In this document: one piece after another, positions 7,185 through 11,711 of the stretch
Position numbering within the stretch: the first letter of the stretch is position 1
Layout of the letters: the number at the start of each line of letters is the position of its first letter
From: DATGWF01 sp035299585
GTDB lineage: Bacteria > Actinomycetota > Actinomycetes > Actinomycetales > Microbacteriaceae
DNA: 14,372 bases
Assembly: GCA_035299585.1 (NCBI GenBank)
Contig: DATGWF010000024.1
Span: 1-14,372 of the forward strand
Reading direction: 5' to 3'
The notes under the pieces: generated by a model
The model's database searches: none
The model's input: only the letters and a program-made list of their open reading frames with translations
Told to the model about the DNA's origin: nothing
Translations under genes and position numbers: made by a program

Positions 7185-7495
7185 CCTACCTGCTGCTCAA
7201 CACCGTCATGCTCGCGGCCGTCGCGGCGCTCGCGCTCGTGCTCCGAGCGCGCACGGCCCCGAGCGAGCGGGTATCCGGGCGGACGTTGGCCGCCACGCTT
7301 GGCGCGCTGCTCCTCCTCACCGCGGTGTTCGACAATGTCATCATTGCGGCGGGAATCGTCGGATACGACCACGTGCATACCATCGGAATCCGTATCGGGG
7401 TGGCGCCCATCGAAGACTTTGCCTACAGCGTCGCCGCTGCGGTTCTCATCCCGCACATGTGGGCCTGGCTCGCTGGGCGGGCGGCTCAATCATGA
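7181..7495 (+). CDS. crtYf: C50 carotenoid cyclase subunit CrtYf
   Basis: This 104-aa membrane protein is the partner of CrtYe, and the two subunits together cyclise the ends of the elongated C50 chain. Helices are visible near 3-21, 35-58 and 78-97. FDNVIIAAGIVGYD (50-63) and P76-I-E-D-F are the family motifs. The ATG at 7181 lies in the overlap with crtYe and gives the expected length. A longer in-frame start at 7010 would run through crtYe and is not credible. The C terminus overlaps crtEb by ATGA. The ring type produced (epsilon, beta or gamma) cannot be read directly. Confidence 0.88.
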   Translation: MTYLLLNTVMLAAVAALALVLRARTAPSERVSGRTLAATLGALLLLTAVFDNVIIAAGIVGYDHVHTIGIRIGVAPIEDFAYSVAAAVLIPHMWAWLAGRAAQS

Positions 7496-8370
7496 TCCGG
7501 CAATTGTGGCTCAGCTCGAGACCGTTGTCCTGGGTGAACACGGCATTCCCGTTTGCCGCGGCGTACCTCCTGAGCGCTGGGGTGCTCGACGTTCGATTCT
7601 GGATTGGGACGCTGTTCTTCTTGGTGCCCTACAACTTCGCCATGTACGGCATCAACGACGTGTTCGATTACGAATCTGACCTCCGCAACCCACGAAAGGG
7701 CGGCGTCGAGGGCGCGGTTCTCGACCGACGACTGCATCGGATCACACTGTGGGGATCTGTGCTGCTGTGTGTTCCGTTCGTCGCATATCTCGTGTCGGTG
7801 GGGTCGCCCGCTGCGAGCAGTACGCTCGCGGTGAGCCTGTTCGCGGTCGCCGCGTACTCGTGGCGAGGCCTGCGATTCAAGGAGATTCCGTTCCTCGATT
7901 CGCTGACGTCGAGCACGCATTTCGCGAGTCCCGCGGTGTATGCCCTTGTGCTGACCGGCGCGTCTTGGAATCTGAGCCTCGTCCTCGTGCTCCTCGCGTT
8001 CTTCTGTTGGGGGATTGCGTCACACGCCTTCGGTGCGGTGCAGGACATTCAGGCGGACCGTCAGGCCGGACTCGGCTCGATTGCGACGGTTCTCGGCGCT
8101 CGCGCGACGAGCCGATTCGCGCTCGCCCTGTACGGATCTGCCGGGTTGTCGCTAGCGCTGGCCTCAATGACGGTGTCGCAGAACGCCTGGATTCTCCTCG
8201 TTGTTGCGGTGTGCGCACTCCCGTACGTCGCGATGGTGTGGCCGTTTCGTTCGCTCTCCGACGACAACTGTGAGCAGGCGAACCGGGGTTGGCGACGGTT
8301 CCTTGCGATTAACTTCGGCGTTGGCCTCGTGGTGACGCTCGCAATGTTCGCGAGCGTGCAGTTCCGCTAG
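7492..8370 (+). CDS. crtEb: Lycopene elongase (UbiA-family prenyltransferase)
   Basis: This 292-aa multi-pass membrane prenyltransferase adds C5 units from DMAPP to both ends of lycopene, giving C45 and C50 intermediates such as flavuxanthin. The two UbiA aspartate motifs are NDVFDYESD (55-63) and QDIQAD (184-189, D185 and D189). About seven to nine hydrophobic helices are present. The ATG at 7492 is chosen from its ATGA overlap with crtYf. The ORF could extend to 7459, but that would go further into crtYf. It is the last gene of the operon. Its stop shares the tetranucleotide CTAG (8367-8370) with the convergent peroxidase stop, so no terminator separates them. Confidence 0.93.
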   Translation: MIRQLWLSSRPLSWVNTAFPFAAAYLLSAGVLDVRFWIGTLFFLVPYNFAMYGINDVFDYESDLRNPRKGGVEGAVLDRRLHRITLWGSVLLCVPFVAYLVSVGSPAASSTLAVSLFAVAAYSWRGLRFKEIPFLDSLTSSTHFASPAVYALVLTGASWNLSLVLVLLAFFCWGIASHAFGAVQDIQADRQAGLGSIATVLGARATSRFALALYGSAGLSLALASMTVSQNAWILLVVAVCALPYVAMVWPFRSLSDDNCEQANRGWRRFLAINFGVGLVVTLAMFASVQFR

Positions 8371-8864
8371 GTTGTCGGGGTCGCGGGAAGGTTTGCCTCG
8401 ATCAGTCCGACGATGGCGGCGTCATCAGGTTCGGTCTGCGGGGCGAAGCGATGCACTGCACCATCGGGAGTGAGCACGAACTTCTCGAAGTTCCACTTGA
8501 TGGGGCCACCGAGGCCGTTGCGATACTTCGACTTCACCAGTTCGGCATACAGCGGGTCACGTTTGCGCCCGTTCACGCTGATTTTCTGGCTCATCGGAAA
8601 GCTGACGCCCCAGGTCATTGAGCAGTATTCGGCGATCGCTTCTGTCGAGCCAAGCTCCTGCAGGAACTGGTTCGATGGGAAGCCAATGACCGTGAATCCG
8701 CGATCGGCATAACGGCGCTGGAGTGATTCGAGCGCCTCATACTGCGGCGCCAGTCCGCACCGTGATGCGACGTTCACGACGAGCGTGACGGGCTTTCTGA
8801 GCGCTCCGAATGTCGTGGCGGTGCCATCCAGGAGGGTAACGGAAACGCGGTCGAGCTCGGTCAT
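8367..8864 (-). CDS. Glutathione peroxidase-family (thiol) peroxidase
   Basis: This 165-aa protein of the GPx family reduces peroxides in the cytoplasm. The peroxidatic cysteine is C36 in NVASRCGLAPQY. The rest of the catalytic tetrad fits Q66 in GFPSNQF and W124-N125 in KWNFEKF. C81 (EYCSMTWG) is the likely resolving cysteine, which suggests thioredoxin- rather than glutathione-dependent reduction, as is usual for bacterial Cys-GPx. Its ATG overlaps the stop of ecfT by ATGA, so it can be read as the fourth gene of the biotin-transport operon. It also has a TACACT box exactly 6 nt before the ATG, which may give an independent leaderless transcript. Next to a carotenoid operon, its antioxidant role makes sense. 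Confidence 0.93.
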   Translation of the reverse strand: MTELDRVSVTLLDGTATTFGALRKPVTLVVNVASRCGLAPQYEALESLQRRYADRGFTVIGFPSNQFLQELGSTEAIAEYCSMTWGVSFPMSQKISVNGRKRDPLYAELVKSKYRNGLGGPIKWNFEKFVLTPDGAVHRFAPQTEPDDAAIVGLIEANLPATPTT

Positions 8865-9463
8865 GAGGCGAGTGTAGTCCTGTGCGGCTGTGGGTCGACT
8901 GCGTGGCCGTCGGCCACGCCGCGGGCGGCGAGGGCGTCACCCAGCTCATTCGCGGCGCGGAGCGACCGTACGACGACCGGAACCGCGAACGCTCGAAGTG
9001 AGCGCTCCTGGCCGCGGGCCTTGCGGGCGTCATTCACCTCGTGTACGAAGCCGCTCAACACCGGGATGGTTCGGATGACGAGAGACACCATGAGGCCGAG
9101 CGTGTCCGCCCGACGCGCCCCAATAATTGGGCGCGCGGCTCGGCTCACGGCGTCGACCAAAGCGGTCGTCGGTGTTGTCACGGTCACGAGCGCGGCAAGG
9201 GAGAACGCGAGCACCATGCGTCCGCTCAGGAGAACGGCGGGAGCCACCCCGAGCCACCAGACGTTGAAGCCGAACGTCACGACCGCGATGACCACAATCG
9301 CGCGCAGCTCACGCCACGCCACCGCCAGACCCGGCCGCGCCAGCAGCCAACAGAGGGCCACGATGGCACTCGCGACCGCAAGCATTGGGAGGTCTCGGAT
9401 GGACAGAACGGCGATGAGACTCAGCGCCAAGAACACGAGCTTCACACCGGCCGGGAACGTCAC
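8861..9463 (-). CDS. bioN: ECF transporter transmembrane protein (EcfT/BioN-like)
   Basis: This 200-aa membrane protein couples ATPase movement to the substrate-binding subunit in energy-coupling-factor vitamin uptake. Hydrophobic helices occupy roughly residues 7-24, 28-42, 54-72, 75-97 and 122-142. The two diagnostic Ala-Arg-Gly motifs in the cytoplasmic coupling helices are at 149-151 (DARKARGQ) and 180-182 (ALAARGV). The start is a GTG in GTGA overlap with the ATPase stop, and the stop overlaps gpx by ATGA. Placement after bioY and a single ATPase gives a BioMNY-type dedicated biotin system. Confidence 0.88.
   Translation of the reverse strand: MTFPAGVKLVFLALSLIAVLSIRDLPMLAVASAIVALCWLLARPGLAVAWRELRAIVVIAVVTFGFNVWWLGVAPAVLLSGRMVLAFSLAALVTVTTPTTALVDAVSRAARPIIGARRADTLGLMVSLVIRTIPVLSGFVHEVNDARKARGQERSLRAFAVPVVVRSLRAANELGDALAARGVADGHAVDPQPHRTTLAS
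8871..8876 (-). promoter_or_regulatory. Leaderless -10 box for the peroxidase gene, inside ecfT
   Basis: The minus strand reads TACACT, CGCCTC, then the ATG at 8864. The box is identical to that of the gene at 62-1360 and has the same 6-nt gap. A GTCGAC sequence 17 bp upstream could serve as a weak -35 box. It would allow the peroxidase to be expressed apart from biotin transport. Confidence 0.45.
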
Positions 9464-10143
9464 GGGTACGCGACCAAACGTTCGTACGCGGCAATGGCCG
9501 TGTCGGGCGTACCGTCGGCGATGATGCGGCCTGCGTCCACAACGAGAACCCGGTCGGCACTTCGAAGCGACTCCAGATCGTGCGTGGCAACGATGAGCTG
9601 CTGGGGGAGTGTCGCGAAGGTCTGAGCCATGAGGCGCGCGTTCCGGGCATCGAGGAGCGTCGTGGGCTCGTCGGCAATCAATAGCTCGGGCTCGAGCGCG
9701 AGCATGGACGCGAGGGCGAGGAGCTGCTTCTGGCCGCCCGAAAGTGAGTGTGCCGCTTGATCGGCACGGTCTGCGAGACCGACGCGCGCCAGCGTGTCCA
9801 AGGCTCGAGCACGTCGGTCCGCTCGGGAGAGGCGTTCGCGCCGGAGGGAAAACTCGACGTCCTCGACGACGGTCGGCATCACGATTTGGCTATCCGGATT
9901 GGTAAACACGAACCCCACTCGGGAGCGCACCGCAGGCCCATTGCGGGCGACATCGACGCCATCGACCGAGACCACCCCCTCATTGGGGTTCACGAGGCCG
10001 TTGATGAGTCGGATGAGGGTGGACTTTCCGGAGCCGTTTGCGCCGATCACGCCGATGCGATGTTCGCGGATGTCCAGCGAGATGCGCTCGAGGACGGTCC
10101 GCTCACCAAAGCGAACGGACACGTCCTCGAACCGGATGTGCAC
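9460..10143 (-). CDS. bioM: ECF transporter ATPase (BioM-like)
   Basis: This 227-aa ABC ATPase powers biotin uptake with EcfT and BioY. Walker A is GANGSGKST (34-42), the Q-loop region is FTNPDSQI (80-87), the signature LSGGQ is at 134-138, Walker B with the catalytic Glu is LLIADEP (154-160) and the switch His is H188. The D-loop reads LLDA instead of the more common GLDP. The GTG at 10143 is chosen because it overlaps the bioY stop by one base (TAGTG) and gives the standard N terminus HIRFEDVSV. A longer reading frame to 10290 would run antiparallel to nothing and through bioY in another frame. The 3' end overlaps ecfT by GTGA. Confidence 0.92.
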   Translation of the reverse strand: MHIRFEDVSVRFGERTVLERISLDIREHRIGVIGANGSGKSTLIRLINGLVNPNEGVVSVDGVDVARNGPAVRSRVGFVFTNPDSQIVMPTVVEDVEFSLRRERLSRADRRARALDTLARVGLADRADQAAHSLSGGQKQLLALASMLALEPELLIADEPTTLLDARNARLMAQTFATLPQQLIVATHDLESLRSADRVLVVDAGRIIADGTPDTAIAAYERLVAYP

Positions 10144-10715
10144 TACGCGCCGCGCGTGCCGAACAGGCCCGGCAGAGCTCGATGAACCGAGGTGGCAACC
10201 AGGACCGTCGCGACCACCTTGAGGAGGTCGCCCGGGATGAAGATTGCGAGGGTGGGAATGACCGCGGGGCCGTACGCGGCCGCGAGCCAAGGGGCGCCAA
10301 CCAGGTACACCGAGATGCCGCCGAGCAGCGTGACGCCAAGTGCGGGCAGCAGGCGGTAGTTCGGCATCAGTCGTGCGGTCAGCGCACCGACGACCCAGGC
10401 CGCGAGCACGAAGCCAAACAGGAAGCCGCCGGTCGGACCAAACAGCGCACCCAGACCGGCCGAGCCGTTCGCGAACACGGGAACGCCGACGGCTCCGACA
10501 AACAGGTACAGCGCCACCGCCAGTGGCCCCTTGCGGGGGCCCAGCAGCGCGCCGGCGAGCAAGACGCCGAAGGTTTGCAGCGTGAGCGGGACCGGGCCGA
10601 TCTGGAACGACCCAAACACGGTCAGGGCCGCGATGAGCGCGGCAAAGACAACGATGTGGGCGAGGTTACGGGCGGCGAGCGGAGCGGCTGAAACCGATGA
10701 GCTGGGCTGAGTCAT
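10143..10715 (-). CDS. bioY: Biotin transporter substrate-binding subunit BioY
   Basis: This 190-aa S-component binds biotin within the membrane. BioY family features are clear: PVPLTLQTFGVLLAGALLG (41-59), GPRKG (59-63), GVPVFANG (77-84) and GPTGGFLFGF (93-102), with six hydrophobic helices in all. Its ATG is preceded by TAGCCT and 6 nt, a leaderless signature. It is first in the order bioY-ATPase-EcfT-gpx, with all junctions overlapping by 1-4 nt. No BirA box or other known biotin operator could be recognised upstream, and no biotin regulator is present in the window. Confidence 0.95.
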   Translation of the reverse strand: MTQPSSSVSAAPLAARNLAHIVVFAALIAALTVFGSFQIGPVPLTLQTFGVLLAGALLGPRKGPLAVALYLFVGAVGVPVFANGSAGLGALFGPTGGFLFGFVLAAWVVGALTARLMPNYRLLPALGVTLLGGISVYLVGAPWLAAAYGPAVIPTLAIFIPGDLLKVVATVLVATSVHRALPGLFGTRGA

Positions 10716-10721
10716 GGTTCC

Positions 10722-10727
10722 AGGCTA
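10722..10727 (-). promoter_or_regulatory. Leaderless -10 box for the bioY operon
   Basis: The minus strand reads TAGCCT, GGAACC, then the ATG at 10715. The string CCTGGAACC before the start codon is the same as that before the tetR start at 11136. No Shine-Dalgarno is present. Confidence 0.55.
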
Positions 10728-10816
10728 GGAAAGTCGTTGCCGCAGAAGCGGGCATTGCCCTACAAAGATTGAACGTCTATTTTGTGCGATTTTCGTGGTC
10801 CTGCCGCCGAATCCCG

Positions 10817-11041
10817 CTATCGCCGGCGCGAGTCGCGCTCGGCTTCCTTCCGGGCGTAGTACTCGTCAGCTTCGGCCGCGTCTTCCCGGACCGACAGCAC
10901 GGCGGTCACTGCGCCGATTGCCCAGGTCGCCCAGGCGAGGGCGAGCTTGACGGTGCGCGGACCTTTCAGGGTGCTGGCGACGAGACCGATGAGTCCGAAC
11001 GCTGCGGCGAGAATGCCGCCACTGAACAGGTACTTGCGCAT
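10817..11041 (-). CDS. Small two-helix membrane protein with charged tail, hypothetical
   Basis: This 74-aa protein has two hydrophobic segments (about 5-24 and 33-50) joined by a basic GPRTVK loop, then a highly charged tail (51-74) rich in Glu, Asp and Arg that probably forms a cytoplasmic helix. No family is recognised. Support for it being a gene comes from its start: TAGCGT, GGTGCC, ATG, the same arrangement and the same 6-nt spacer as the SDR gene. It is divergent from tetR, with 94 bp between starts, and lies 101 bp upstream of bioY on the same strand. It appears to be a separate unit because bioY has its own box. Confidence 0.7.
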   Translation of the reverse strand: MRKYLFSGGILAAAFGLIGLVASTLKGPRTVKLALAWATWAIGAVTAVLSVREDAAEADEYYARKEAERDSRRR

Positions 11042-11047
11042 GGCACC

Positions 11048-11053
11048 ACGCTA
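11048..11053 (-). promoter_or_regulatory. Leaderless -10 box for the 74-aa membrane protein
   Basis: The minus strand reads TAGCGT, GGTGCC, then the ATG at 11041. The spacer is identical to that of the SDR start at 1429. Confidence 0.5.
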
Positions 11054-11089
11054 TCGAAGGCCGGGTGATTGCGCACGCGTCGTCCCCCG

Positions 11090-11120
11090 GACCAATTGGA
11101 CAAAACCTGACCAAACGGTC
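11090..11120. promoter_or_regulatory. Two tandem GACCAA-type sites, candidate TetR operators
   Basis: GACCAATTGGAC (11090-11101, with the exact palindrome CCAATTGG inside) and GACCAAACGGTC (11109-11120, arms GACC and GGTC) share the form GACCAAnnGGnC. They start 19 bp apart and lie immediately upstream of the tetR -10 box at 11124, where a repressor would block transcription. TetR proteins commonly bind such inverted repeats at their own promoter. The link to this TetR is inference from position. Confidence 0.5.
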
Positions 11121-11123
11121 TGA

Positions 11124-11129
11124 TACCCT
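11124..11129 (+). promoter_or_regulatory. Leaderless -10 box for tetR-MMPL
   Basis: TACCCT is followed by GGAACC and the GTG at 11136, a 6-nt gap. A TTGGAC at 11096 is too far (22 bp) to be an ideal -35 box. Confidence 0.55.
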
Positions 11130-11135
11130 GGAACC

Positions 11136-11711
11136 GTGACGATCGAATCTCGAGCGGGCGCACGCGCGCGGAGAGACATCATTGATGCCGCGCTGAGCGC
11201 GTTCGCTCAAGACGGTTTCAGCGCGACGTCGGTCCAGCACATCGCTGACGCCGCCGATACCTCGAAGTCGGGGGTTTTGTACCACTTCGACTCCAAAGAG
11301 CGCATGCTCGACGCCGCCATCACTCCGGCCCTAGACGCCCTCGAAACAATCCTCAACGGCTTGCCTCCACGGCTGACCTCGGCCGCGCTCGAAGACGTGA
11401 TCGTGGCGTTCGTCGACTTCCTCCTGGCACATCGCCGAGAGGCCGCGATCGTGCTCATCCAGGGGCGCAGCCTCGCGAGCGTTCCCGTCATGAGCCGCGC
11501 CAACCAACTCGTCGCAGACCTCGCGGAAGCCATCGAGGCGGCCGCCCCGAACCCGAGTGTCAAGCTCCGGGTCGGCGTTGGTCTTGCGGGCACGGCGTAT
11601 GTGCTCGCAACCGGCGATGCATATGCCCCCGATCTCACCCCACAGCCGGACGACGAAGTCCGGGCCACCCTCATCGGAGTGCTCTCCGATCTGTTCGCCC
11701 GGGAGACCTAA
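11136..11711 (+). CDS. TetR-family transcriptional regulator
   Basis: This 191-aa protein has an N-terminal TetR DNA-binding domain: RRDIIDAALSAFAQDGFSATSVQHIADAADTS forms helices 1-3 and SGVLYHFDSKERML (45-58) is the hallmark end of the helix-turn-helix. The C-terminal helical domain (about 65-185) is the ligand-binding and dimerisation part and predicts no specific ligand. The GTG start is supported by the leaderless TACCCT box. The stop overlaps the MMPL start as TAATG, so the two are coupled. The likely role is to repress its own operon until a substrate of the transporter appears. Candidate operators lie at 11090-11120. Confidence 0.92.
   Translation: MTIESRAGARARRDIIDAALSAFAQDGFSATSVQHIADAADTSKSGVLYHFDSKERMLDAAITPALDALETILNGLPPRLTSAALEDVIVAFVDFLLAHRREAAIVLIQGRSLASVPVMSRANQLVADLAEAIEAAAPNPSVKLRVGVGLAGTAYVLATGDAYAPDLTPQPDDEVRATLIGVLSDLFARET

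Noticed and set aside
10750..10760. Inverted repeat GGGC-ATT-GCCC in the bioY upstream region, considered as a biotin operator
   Set aside because: The arms are only 4 bp and do not match the BirA or BioQ operator patterns. Such short GC repeats are frequent in this DNA.
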